Assembly (NCBI GenBank): GCA_003242605.1
Contig: QGUZ01000156.1
Span: 1-11,317 of the forward strand
Source: Actinomycetota bacterium
Lineage (GTDB): Bacteria > Actinomycetota > Actinomycetes > Streptosporangiales > Streptosporangiaceae
Reading direction: 5' to 3'
DNA: 11,317 nucleotides
In this document: positions 1 through 6,779 of the stretch, one piece after another
How positions within the stretch are numbered: the first letter of the stretch is position 1
How the letters are laid out: the number at the start of each line of letters is the position of its first letter
Notes under the pieces: generated by a model
What the model was told of the DNA's origin: nothing
Databases searched by the model: none
What the model saw: only the letters and a program-made list of their open reading frames with translations
Translations under genes and position numbers: made by a program

Positions 1-787
1 CGCCGGGCCGGGCCCCGGCGCCGAGCCCCTCGCCGGGCAGCCCGCCCGCCCCGCACACGGCGAACCGCCCCCCGGGAGGCGCGCGGTGGATCCGCCGCAG
101 CACCTCGACGAGCCGGTCGGGGCGGGCGGCGCCGGTGAGCGGCCCTACGTACGCGACCACGGGCGGCCCGTCCGGCAGGCCGAGCAGGTGGCGGGCGTGG
201 GCGCGGCCGGGCAGCGGACGCGGCCGGATGCCCGGCGGCACCACCGCGTACCGGCCGGGGCGGCCCACCCCGGCGGCGATCAGGTCGTCGCGGATCCGGG
301 CGGCCGGGGTGACGAGCCGGTCGCTCACCCGCGCCAGCACGCGCTCGGCGAGCAGCGCGGCGCGGCCGCCCCCGGCGTGGCCGTGCGCCGGGTGGCCGGG
401 GAAGCTGTGCACCCGCGCGGGCACCCCGGCGAGCAGCGCGGCGACCCGGCCGAGCGTCCCGGCCCGCGCGGTGTGGGTGTGCACGATGTGCGGCCGGAAG
501 CGGAGCATCTCGGCGACGAGCGCGGCGAGGGCGCAGGCGTCGCCGCCGGGCCCCGCCGTACGGCCGAGGCCGGGCAGGTGGCGGGCCGCCGGGTCCGACG
601 TCCCCCCGCGCGGGCCGTAGACGCGCTGCTCGAACAGCTCGGCCGGCAGGCCCTCGGCGAGCACGGCGGCCTGCCGCGCCGGGCCCTCGTCGTCCGTGAC
701 GATCCGCATCACCCGCAGCCGCGGGCCGTACTCCCCCGCCGCGCGCGTGGCCGCCGGGCCGCGCGCCGCCCTCCGCCACTCCCACAT
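1..787 (-). CDS. GT4 family glycosyltransferase, N-terminal 262 residues (3' end outside window)
   Basis: The minus strand is open from ATG 787 to the left edge. It encodes the acceptor-side domain and the start of the donor-side domain of a GT-B fold glycosyltransferase, predicted to move a sugar from an activated donor to a cytoplasmic-face acceptor. Visible signs: the first strand MRIVTDDEGPARQ (residues 27-39), the motif HIVHTHTARAGTLGR (100-114) typical of GT4 enzymes of cell-wall and exopolysaccharide pathways, PGHPAHGH (130-137), VVPPGI (182-187) closing domain 1, and VAYVGPLTGAARPDRLVEVL (211-230), the usual start of domain 2. The nucleotide-sugar E-x7-E region lies off the window. 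Start choice: ATG 787 sits 8 nt after a -10-like TACGGT and has no Shine-Dalgarno, which fits a leaderless message. ATG 709 (Met27) would give the usual family N-terminus without the Arg/Ala-rich first 26 residues. Donor and acceptor cannot be read from the sequence. Confidence 0.88.
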   Translation of the reverse strand, partial: MWEWRRAARGPAATRAAGEYGPRLRVMRIVTDDEGPARQAAVLAEGLPAELFEQRVYGPRGGTSDPAARHLPGLGRTAGPGGDACALAALVAEMLRFRPHIVHTHTARAGTLGRVAALLAGVPARVHSFPGHPAHGHAGGGRAALLAERVLARVSDRLVTPAARIRDDLIAAGVGRPGRYAVVPPGIRPRPLPGRAHARHLLGLPDGPPVVAYVGPLTGAARPDRLVEVLRRIHRAPPGGRFAVCGAGGLPGEGLGAGARPG

Positions 788-1115
788 GGATACGGACCGT
801 AGCGATCGCTCACGCTCTGCGCAAGCAGTCGCGTGCGACGGATTTCCCAGACATCCGTTCACAATGCAGCGAAATGTCCAGAAAAATTATGTCGTGACGC
901 CCAGATAAACCGGTTTCTTAGGCGAATAAAGCATGGAAGAAATTGCTGAAAAGCCGTCCTCAAGACACTCACACAGAGCGAAGCGCACTATCGCCGACCA
1001 GCAATAATCGGGCCTCGTATGACCGGCACTTGTGGCCGCCGTCCGCATGCTCGGCACTGATTCCCGCATTCGGACGACGCGTCGCGAATACCACGATACT
1101 CGACGAGGATCTCCG
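788..1115. other. Divergent intergenic region, AT-richer than its surroundings
   Basis: About 330 bp separate the left glycosyltransferase from the beta-helix gene. The part around 835-1020 has clearly more A+T than the rest of the window, which is typical of promoter DNA in such genomes. One promoter candidate for the minus gene is listed separately. For the plus gene I see several TA-rich hexamers but no convincing -35/-10 pair. Short open frames here (for example on the minus strand at 887-1297) lack the codon bias of the real genes and I do not support them. Confidence 0.6.
796..824 (-). promoter_or_regulatory. Candidate sigma-70-type promoter for the left glycosyltransferase, probably leaderless
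   Basis: On the minus strand a -35-like TTGCGC (824-819) is separated by exactly 17 nt from a -10-like TACGGT (801-796). The ATG at 787 follows after 8 nt, so the predicted transcription start would fall on or next to the start codon. No Shine-Dalgarno is present between them. This is seen by eye only and has not been scored against background. Confidence 0.45.
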
Positions 1116-2120
1116 ATGAACGCATTACTCCGGAAAGCCGGGCGTATCGCGTGCGCGGCGATGACCGCGCAGCTCCTCTGGCCGGCAGCCCCCGCGCACG
1201 CGGACCCGATCGAGGTGACCGTGCCGTGCGACGTGCCCGCGCTGATCGACGCGATCAACGTGGTGAACGCCGCCGGGCTCGGCGTCATCCGGCTCACCCC
1301 GCAGTGCGATTACGTCCTGACCGGTCCCGCCTCGGTCGGGGTGTACGGGCCGAACGGGCTGCCGATCGTCACCGCCCAGATCAGCATCCTCGGCTCCGGC
1401 GCCACGATCCGCCGGGCCGCGGACGCGCCCCGGTTCCGCCTCCTCGAGGTGACCGAGTCGGGCGCCGTCCGGATCGCCGACCTGCGGCTCGTCGGCGGCG
1501 ACGCCGGCCGGCAGCCGGGCGGCGGCATCCTCGTCCGGGGCCGGCTCGGCCTGCGCAAGAGCACCCTCCAGGACAACACCGCCGCCGCCGGGGGCGCGCT
1601 CGCCAACCTCGGCGGCAGCGTCACCCTCGTCGACAGCACCGTGACCGGCAACCAGGCCGGCATCGAGTCCGCCGCACCGGCCCAGGCGGCCGCGATGCCC
1701 GTGGGTGGCGTGCCCGGCTCCCGCGTTCGCCTGTCGCGCCGCGCGGCGGCCGCCCCCGCCGGGTACGGCGGCGGCGTCCTCAACCGCGGCGAGCTGCACG
1801 CGGTGCGCACCACCATCGGCGGCAACCGGGCCCGCGTCGGCGGCGGCGTCGCCAACGAGCAGGGCGGGAAGGCGACCTTCCGCAACACCACGATCAGCGG
1901 CAACCTCGCCCGCACCCGCGGCGGCGGCCTCTACAACGCGCCCGGCGGGTACTCGCGCGTGCTGAGCACGACGATCAGCCGGAACAAGGCCGGCGACACC
2001 GGCGGCGGCGTGTTCAACGGCTACGTCAAGGGCGCGGTCCGGCTGTCCGGCAGCACGGTCACCGCCAACAAGGGCGACAACTGCGCGCCCGCGGGCAGCG
2101 TCTCGCGCTGCACGGCCTGA
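1116..2120 (+). CDS. Secreted right-handed parallel beta-helix repeat protein
   Basis: A 334-residue exported protein. Residues 1-29 form a signal peptide: basic start (RK at 6-7, R10), hydrophobic core, and AHA just before Asp30 as the likely signal peptidase I site. The mature chain has short beta-helix coils repeating about every 20-30 residues, with recurring TTISGN/STVTGN-like turns and GGG-V/L-N stretches (for example residues 152-184, 219-246, 254-274 and 283-316), as in polymorphic-outer-membrane-protein-like and pectate-lyase-like solenoids. An Ala/Pro/Arg-rich segment around 188-214 interrupts the coils. Cysteines 38 and 64 near the start and 323 and 332 near the end could cap the solenoid as disulfides. 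GAGGA (1105-1109), 6 nt upstream, supports ATG 1116 over the in-frame ATG at 1032. No catalytic residues or cell-wall anchor are recognisable. Its place between two glycosyltransferases suggests a surface or extracellular-glycan role, which is inference. Confidence 0.85.
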   Translation: MNALLRKAGRIACAAMTAQLLWPAAPAHADPIEVTVPCDVPALIDAINVVNAAGLGVIRLTPQCDYVLTGPASVGVYGPNGLPIVTAQISILGSGATIRRAADAPRFRLLEVTESGAVRIADLRLVGGDAGRQPGGGILVRGRLGLRKSTLQDNTAAAGGALANLGGSVTLVDSTVTGNQAGIESAAPAQAAAMPVGGVPGSRVRLSRRAAAAPAGYGGGVLNRGELHAVRTTIGGNRARVGGGVANEQGGKATFRNTTISGNLARTRGGGLYNAPGGYSRVLSTTISRNKAGDTGGGVFNGYVKGAVRLSGSTVTANKGDNCAPAGSVSRCTA

Positions 2121-2129
2121 CCATCGGCC

Positions 2130-2162
2130 CGCGTGCCGCGCCGCCGGTCGGCGCGGCACGCG
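2130..2162 (+). terminator. Probable terminator hairpin of the beta-helix gene
   Basis: A perfect 13-bp inverted repeat pairs 2130-2142 with 2150-2162 around the 7-nt loop GCCGGTC. It begins 9 nt after the stop codon. There is no T-tract, which is common for actinobacterial hairpin terminators. The placement fits ending the plus-strand transcript. Confidence 0.65.
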
Positions 2163-2312
2163 AGCAGGCGGCCGCGCGGCGGACCGGCGCCCACCGCGGA
2201 GTGGGACCGGTCGTCGCCCGCGCGGCCGTTTCGTCTTTCAAGGACATGTCTCCGGGACGGTGTCCGGTACGGCACGCCACGGCAGGCCCGGGCCGCAGGC
2301 GGGCACGGCCCC

Positions 2313-2344
2313 GCCGCCCCGGTGCGCCGTGGCACCGGGGCGGC
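2313..2344 (-). terminator. Probable terminator hairpin of the second glycosyltransferase
   Basis: A perfect 13-bp inverted repeat pairs 2313-2325 with 2332-2344 around the 6-nt loop GCCGTG. It lies about 50 bp beyond the stop codon of the minus-strand glycosyltransferase. It has no T-tract. Its sequence is unrelated to the hairpin at 2130-2162, so each convergent gene appears to have its own stop signal. Confidence 0.6.
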
Positions 2345-2394
2345 CGCATCACCCCGCGGCCGTCACGGCCGCCGCAGCGGCCCGGACGCGAGCC

Positions 2395-3558
2395 TCAGCT
2401 CACGGGCTGCGGCACGGCGGCCGCGACGCGGCGGATCAGCTCGGCCATGCGGTCGGCGTTCGCCTCGAAGTCGTGGTGCTCGACCACGTACGCCCGGCCG
2501 GCCCGCCCCATGGCGGCGGCCCGCTCCGGGTCGCCGAGCACGGTGGTGAGCGCGCCGGTCCAGGCGGCGATGTCCTCGGCCGGGACGAGCAGCCCGGCGC
2601 CGGGCGGGACGATCTCGCGGTGGCCGGGCAGGTCGCTGCACACCACGGGCAGGCCGCACGCCATGCCCTCCAGCACCGCCCGCGGCTGCCCGTCGGTGAG
2701 GGCGGCGTGCACCAGGCAGCGCGCTCCGCGCAGCAGCGGCAGCAGGCCGGCCTGGGACATGCGCCCGAGCAGGCGGACGTTGGCGGTGAGCCCGAGGCAG
2801 TTGATCAGCGCCTCCAGCGCGGAGCGGCGCGGCCCGTCCCCGATGATCGTGAGCACCGCGTCGGGGCGGCTGCGCACCACCCGCGCCCAGGCGTGCACGA
2901 CCGTGCGGTGGTTCTTCGCCGGGTGCAGCCCGCCGATCATGATGGCGTCCGAGCGGTCCGGGCCGGTCACCGGCCCGTCGGCCGGGCGGAAGACGCGGGT
3001 GTCCACCCGGTTGCCGATGAACGTCACCGGCCGGTGGGTGATCCGGGCGACCGCGTTCTCCAGGCTCCGGCTCGCCACCCGCACCGCGCTGGCGCGGCGC
3101 ACCACGAACCGGCTCGCCGCGGACAGCGTCCAGCGCTTGACCGGCCCGCCGTACCTGGGGCCGGGGGTGAGCACCTCGCCCTGGATGTGCACCAGGTGCG
3201 GGTACCGGTGGCGGAACCGCGACGACTCGACGGCGAGGGCGGCGAGCGGGTCGCTGGAGACGACCACCGGAGGCCGCCGCGGCGGCGCCCACGGATCGCG
3301 CAGCTCCCGCAGGGCGCGCTGGGCGGCGAGCAGGAAGCCGGGGCGGCTGCGCACCTCCACCCGGTGCACGTGCACCGGGTCGCGGTCGATCCGGCCGGGC
3401 CGGGCCACCCCGGCGGGCACGATCACGTCGTAGCGCCCGCCGAGCCGCTCGGCGAGCGCGTGGGCCGTACGCAGGTTGAGGTCGTCGTCGGAGAGCTCCG
3501 CGGACCACGGGCTCGAAGCGACGAGGACGACGTCGATGGGACCCTCGGTTGTCGTCAC
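2395..3558 (-). CDS. GT4 family glycosyltransferase, complete
   Basis: A 387-residue GT-B fold enzyme predicted to act at the cytoplasmic face on a lipid-linked or surface glycan. Domain 1 (about 1-180) contains VVVSSDP (98-104) and HIQGEV (124-129). The hinge has GNRVDTRVF (182-190). Domain 2 (about 200-375) contains GGLHPAKNHRTV (209-220, the basic loop binding the donor diphosphate), IIGDGPRRSALE (238-249), and TDGQPRAVLEGMACGLPVV (288-306). In the last motif Asp289 and Glu297 occupy the E-x7-E positions, Asp replacing the first Glu. The length is normal for GT4. The start is GTG 3558, because GGAGGAA lies 7 nt upstream and the conserved fold begins at residue 8; an upstream in-frame extension to 3846 is Arg/Pro-rich and looks non-coding. 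It runs convergent to the beta-helix gene and on the same strand as the left glycosyltransferase, suggesting one surface-glycan locus. Substrate is unknown. Confidence 0.92.
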   Translation of the reverse strand: MTTTEGPIDVVLVASSPWSAELSDDDLNLRTAHALAERLGGRYDVIVPAGVARPGRIDRDPVHVHRVEVRSRPGFLLAAQRALRELRDPWAPPRRPPVVVSSDPLAALAVESSRFRHRYPHLVHIQGEVLTPGPRYGGPVKRWTLSAASRFVVRRASAVRVASRSLENAVARITHRPVTFIGNRVDTRVFRPADGPVTGPDRSDAIMIGGLHPAKNHRTVVHAWARVVRSRPDAVLTIIGDGPRRSALEALINCLGLTANVRLLGRMSQAGLLPLLRGARCLVHAALTDGQPRAVLEGMACGLPVVCSDLPGHREIVPPGAGLLVPAEDIAAWTGALTTVLGDPERAAAMGRAGRAYVVEHHDFEANADRMAELIRRVAAAVPQPVS

Positions 3559-3563
3559 AGTGG

Positions 3564-3570
3564 TTCCTCC
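3564..3570 (-). promoter_or_regulatory. Shine-Dalgarno site fixing the GTG start of the second glycosyltransferase
   Basis: On the minus strand GGAGGAA (3570-3564) ends a few nt before GTG 3558; its GGAGG core is 7 nt away. It is a strong match to the 16S rRNA tail, and no comparable site precedes the upstream alternative starts. Confidence 0.75.
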
Positions 3571-3989
3571 GGCATCGCGGCGACTCACCGGGGGGAGTGC
3601 GCCGCCGGGCGTGCCCCGGCGTGCGGCTCCGGCGCCGGTGCCCGGCATCGGCGCGCCCGTCGGCGGCCGGACCGCGGGCGCGGGTCCGGGGCGGCGCCGC
3701 CCGGCGCGAAGGGGTCGCCGGTGGTGTGGCTGTCCTCCCCCGCCGGAGCCGGGCCGGGCGGCCGCCGTCCGGCGCGGGTGGTCACGCCGTAATCGCATCA
3801 CGGGCGTACGGCGCGCGACCGCGGCCTGCGCCGCAAATCCGGCCAATCACGCCGACTTATTTACCCGTGGCGGTGGCGCGCGAGATTCGATCTCCGCTGG
3901 GTTAACGGTCCGGATCCGGTCGGTTGGCGTACCGGCCCTCCCGGGCGCGGTTCGCGCAAAAAGCGGGCGAGGACCCCGGCGGCCGCCGC

Positions 3990-4028
3990 CCGTGCCCGGC
4001 CGCCGCGCCCCGCCCCGGCCGGGCACGG
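3990..4028. repeat. Perfect 13-bp inverted repeat in the hmgA leader region
   Basis: Positions 3990-4002 (CCGTGCCCGGCCG) pair exactly with 4016-4028 around a 13-nt loop. It lies about 210 bp upstream of the hmgA start and more than 430 bp upstream of the divergent glycosyltransferase start. No gene ends nearby that it could terminate. Possible roles are a leader attenuator or a protein-binding site. A weaker 10-bp pairing (4052-4061 with 4080-4089) follows. Confidence 0.6.
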
Positions 4029-4236
4029 ACCGGGCGCATCGGGCCGAACCGCCCGCCGCGCGGAACCACCGGCGGGGCGGCGCGGCGGGTTCCGGAGCAC
4101 GCGGCGGCGGGAAAGGACGGAGAAAAGCCCGGGACGGACCACGCCGCGAGGGGCGGGCGAGCCCGCGGCGAGGGCCGTGCCATGCCCCGCCGTCCGGCGC
4201 ACGCCGACCGCCCCGGGCGCGGCACGAGGAGGCGAG

Positions 4237-5439
4237 ATGCCGTACTACCGGCGGGTCGGAGAGGTTCCGCCCAAGCGCCACACCCAGTTCCGGACGCCCG
4301 AGGGCGGGCTCTACTACGAGGAGCTCATGGGCGAGGAGGGCTTCTCCTCGGACGCCTCGCTGCTCTACCACCGCCACATCCCATCGGCGATCGTCGATGC
4401 CACCCCGTGGGAGCCACCGGACGGCACGCTCACCCCGAACCGTCCCCTGCTCCCCCGGCACCTGCGCACGCACGAGCTGTTCCCCGGCAAGCAGTGGGCG
4501 GACGCCGACCCGGTGACCGGCCGCCGGGTGCTGCTCGGCAACGCCGACGTGCGCATCGCGTACGCGGTCTCGGGCGCCACCTCGCCGCTGTACCGCAACG
4601 CGATCGGCGACGAGTGCGTCTACGTGGAGGCCGGCAGCGCGGTGGTGGAGACCGTGTTCGGCGTGCTGTCCGCGCGGCAGGGCGACTACGTGGTGATCCC
4701 GCGGGGCACCACGCACCGCTGGGTGCCGACCGGGGAGCTGCCGCTGCGCACGTACATCATCGAGGCGAACAGCCACATCCACCCGCCCCGGCGCTACCTG
4801 TCCCGGTACGGCCAGTTCCTCGAGCACGCGCCGTACTGCGAGCGGGACCTGCACGCCCCGGCGGAGCCGCTGCTCGCCGACGGCGAGGACGTGGAGGTGC
4901 TGGTGAAGCACCGCGGCGACGGCCCCGGCGGGGTGACGGGCACCCGCTACCGGTACGCCCGGCACCCGTTCGACGTGGTCGGCTGGGACGGCTGCCTCTA
5001 CCCGTTCACCTTCAACGTCGCCGACTTCGAGCCGATCACCGGCCGGGTGCACCAGCCGCCGCCGGTCCACCAGGTGTTCGAGGGCGACAACTTCGTGGTC
5101 TGCAACTTCGTCCCGCGCAAGGTGGACTACCACCCGCTCGCGATCCCGGTGCCCTACTACCACTCGAACGTCGACTCCGACGAGGTGATGTTCTACTGCG
5201 GCGGCGACTACGAGGCGCGCAAGGGTTCCGGCATCGGGCAGGGCTCGATCTCGCTGCACCCGGGCGGCATCGCGCACGGCCCGCAGCCCGGCGCGTACGA
5301 GGGCGGAATCGGCCGGGAGTTCTTCGACGAGCTCGCCGTCATGGTGGACACCTTCCGCCCGCTCGCGCTCGGTGAGGGCGCCCGCGCCTGCGAGGATCCC
5401 GGCTACGCCTGGTCCTGGTCGGGGCGCCGGGCCCGGTGA
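4237..5439 (+). CDS. hmgA: Homogentisate 1,2-dioxygenase
   Basis: A 400-residue cytosolic non-haem Fe(II) cupin enzyme. It opens the ring of homogentisate with O2 to give 4-maleylacetoacetate, in the degradation of tyrosine and phenylalanine. It begins with MPYYRRVGEVPPKRHTQFR (1-19), which I recognise from actinobacterial members. A first cupin-like segment spans about 120-190 (GDECVYVEAG; GDYVVIPRGTTHRW at 149-162). The metal site lies in YYHSNVDSDEVMFY (307-320) and LHPGGIAHGP (340-349): probable ligands His309, Glu316 and His347. Glu is at +7 from the first His, whereas human HGD has H335/E341/H371 (+6), so the ligand set needs a structure check. The enzyme is slightly shorter than the classical 430-445 residue enzymes. 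AGGAGG (4227-4232) lies 4 nt before ATG 4237; an upstream in-frame ATG at 4177 adds only a non-conserved tail. It is the first gene of an operon with fumarylacetoacetase. Confidence 0.93.
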   Translation: MPYYRRVGEVPPKRHTQFRTPEGGLYYEELMGEEGFSSDASLLYHRHIPSAIVDATPWEPPDGTLTPNRPLLPRHLRTHELFPGKQWADADPVTGRRVLLGNADVRIAYAVSGATSPLYRNAIGDECVYVEAGSAVVETVFGVLSARQGDYVVIPRGTTHRWVPTGELPLRTYIIEANSHIHPPRRYLSRYGQFLEHAPYCERDLHAPAEPLLADGEDVEVLVKHRGDGPGGVTGTRYRYARHPFDVVGWDGCLYPFTFNVADFEPITGRVHQPPPVHQVFEGDNFVVCNFVPRKVDYHPLAIPVPYYHSNVDSDEVMFYCGGDYEARKGSGIGQGSISLHPGGIAHGPQPGAYEGGIGREFFDELAVMVDTFRPLALGEGARACEDPGYAWSWSGRRAR

Positions 5440-6779
5440 GCGCGTCACGGACGCCGGCGTCGCGCCGGCCGCGCCCGGCCCGGGCGGGCGCGCCGCAGGC
5501 CGGGCAGCCGCGCCCGGGCCCGCCGACCGCCCGCCCGCAGGTACGGCCGGCGGCCGGGCGGCGTGCGGCCGCGGCGGAGAGCTGGGTGCCGGTGAGCGAG
5601 GGCTCCGACTTCCCGGTCGACAACCTCCCCTACGGGGTGTTCTCCACCCCGGGGACGCCGCGGCGGGTCGGGGTGGCGATCGGCGGCTGGGTGCTCGACC
5701 TCGGCGCGGTCCTCGACGACCCGGACTTCCGCGCGCCCGCGCTCAACGCCCACCTGTCCCGCGGCCCGGAGCGCTGGGCGGAGGTCCGGGCGCGCATCGT
5801 CGAGCTGCTCACCGACGAGCGCCGCCGCCCCCTGGTCGAGCCGAACCTGATCCCGCTCGACCGGGTCACCCTGCACCTGCCGTTCGAGGTCGCCGACTAC
5901 GTCGACTTCTACGCCAGTGAGCACCACGCGGCGAACCTCGGCCGCATCCTGCGCCCCGGCCAGGACCCGCTGCCGCCGAACTGGCGGCACCTGCCGCTCG
6001 GGTACCACGGCCGGGCCGGCACGGTGGTGGTGTCCGGCACCCCGGTGGTCCGGCCGCGCGGGCAGCACCTGGAGCACGGCGCGCCCGGGCCGGTCGACGG
6101 GCCGTCCCGGCGGCTCGACGTCGAGGTGGAGCTCGGCTTCGTGGTGGGCGTGCCCACCGTGCCCGGGGAGAGCGTGCCGACCTCCCGGTTCGACCGGCAC
6201 GTGTTCGGCGTGGTGCTGCTCAACGACTGGTCCGCCCGCGACCTGCAGGCGTGGGAGTACGTGCCGCTCGGCCCGTTTCTCGGCAAGTCGTTCGCCACCT
6301 CGATCTCGCCGTGGGTGGTGCCGATGGCCGCGCTGCGCGCCGCCCGCGTGCCCGGCCCGCCGCAGTCGCCCGAGCCGGTCGGCTACCTGCGTGAGGAGCG
6401 GCACTGGTCGCTCGACATCACCTTCGAGCTGGAGCTCAACGGGGAGGTGGTGTCCCGGCCGCCGTTCGCGCAGATGTACTGGTCGCCCGCGCAGCTGCTC
6501 GCGCACCTCACCGCGAACGGGGCCGCGCTGCGCACCGGCGACCTGTACGCCTCGGGCACGGTGAGCGGCCCAGGCCCCGGCGAGGCGGGGTCGCTGATCG
6601 AGCTCACCTGGGGCGGCACCCGGCCGCTGCGGCTGCGCGACGGCTCGGCCCGCACCTTCCTGGAGGACGGCGACGTCGTCACCATCCGCGCCTCCGCCCC
6701 GTCGGCGTCCGGGGGGCGGCTCGGCTTCGGCGCGCTCACCGGCAGGGTGCTGCCCGCCGTGCCCCGCCCGGAGCGGTGA
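5436..6779 (+). CDS. fahA: Fumarylacetoacetase
   Basis: Hydrolyses 4-fumarylacetoacetate to fumarate and acetoacetate, the last step of homogentisate degradation; cytosolic and divalent-metal dependent. An N-terminal SH3-like domain covers about 50-140 and the FAH catalytic domain about 150-440. Residues aligning with mouse FAH keep exactly the same spacing: Asp157, Glu230, Glu232 and Asp264 (metal ligands D126/E199/E201/D233), His164 (catalytic H133), Arg173, Gln271, Lys284 (K253), and Thr375 and Glu389 (T350/E364) in SGTVSGP and LIELTWGG. The GTG start at 5436 overlaps the hmgA stop as GTGA, so translation is probably coupled. From this start the protein has 447 residues, and the first 49 are Ala/Pro/Arg-rich with no family match. 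An internal GTG at 5586, preceded by GGAGA (5576-5580), would start at the conserved VPVSEGSDFP, so the true N-terminus is uncertain. No maleylacetoacetate isomerase gene is adjacent. Confidence 0.94.
   Translation: MSASRTPASRRPRPARAGAPQAGQPRPGPPTARPQVRPAAGRRAAAAESWVPVSEGSDFPVDNLPYGVFSTPGTPRRVGVAIGGWVLDLGAVLDDPDFRAPALNAHLSRGPERWAEVRARIVELLTDERRRPLVEPNLIPLDRVTLHLPFEVADYVDFYASEHHAANLGRILRPGQDPLPPNWRHLPLGYHGRAGTVVVSGTPVVRPRGQHLEHGAPGPVDGPSRRLDVEVELGFVVGVPTVPGESVPTSRFDRHVFGVVLLNDWSARDLQAWEYVPLGPFLGKSFATSISPWVVPMAALRAARVPGPPQSPEPVGYLREERHWSLDITFELELNGEVVSRPPFAQMYWSPAQLLAHLTANGAALRTGDLYASGTVSGPGPGEAGSLIELTWGGTRPLRLRDGSARTFLEDGDVVTIRASAPSASGGRLGFGALTGRVLPAVPRPER

Larger units (their letters stand above)
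2121..2394. other. Convergent intergenic gap with two independent hairpins
   Basis: The 274 bp between the stop of the beta-helix gene and the stop of the second glycosyltransferase contain two strong inverted repeats, listed separately as terminator candidates, and no supported gene. Open frames crossing this gap are extensions of shadow frames. Confidence 0.6.
3559..4236. other. Long divergent intergenic region between glycosyltransferase and hmgA
   Basis: About 680 bp have no supported gene. The AT-richest part (about 3785-3910, including CTTATTTA around 3857) is the likeliest promoter zone, but I could not fix a -35/-10 pair on either strand. Short symmetric elements here are GAGAT-TCG-ATCTC (3882-3894) and the palindrome CCGGATCCGG (3910-3919), either of which could be a protein-binding site. 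The hmgA-proximal half (about 3960-4110) is extremely G+C-rich and can form stems at 3990-4028 and 4052-4089. If transcription of hmgA starts in the AT-rich zone, it would have a structured leader of 300 nt or more. Confidence 0.5.

Noticed and set aside
86..802. Open plus-strand frames opposite the left glycosyltransferase
   Set aside because: Pro/Arg/Gly/His-rich shadow translations; the minus strand gives a recognisable GT4 protein across the whole stretch.
1151..3433. 760-codon plus-strand open frame
   Set aside because: Runs through the beta-helix gene in another frame and then antisense to the second glycosyltransferase; low-complexity Arg/Pro protein, an artefact of few stop codons at high G+C.
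2260..3792. 510-codon plus-strand open frame
   Set aside because: Antisense shadow of the second glycosyltransferase with no family features.
4177..4236. Upstream ATG extending hmgA by 20 residues
   Set aside because: The added residues are not conserved and AGGAGG sits directly before ATG 4237.
3847..5448. 533-codon minus-strand open frame
   Set aside because: Antisense to hmgA, which has clear dioxygenase motifs; the product is Val/Arg/His-rich low complexity.
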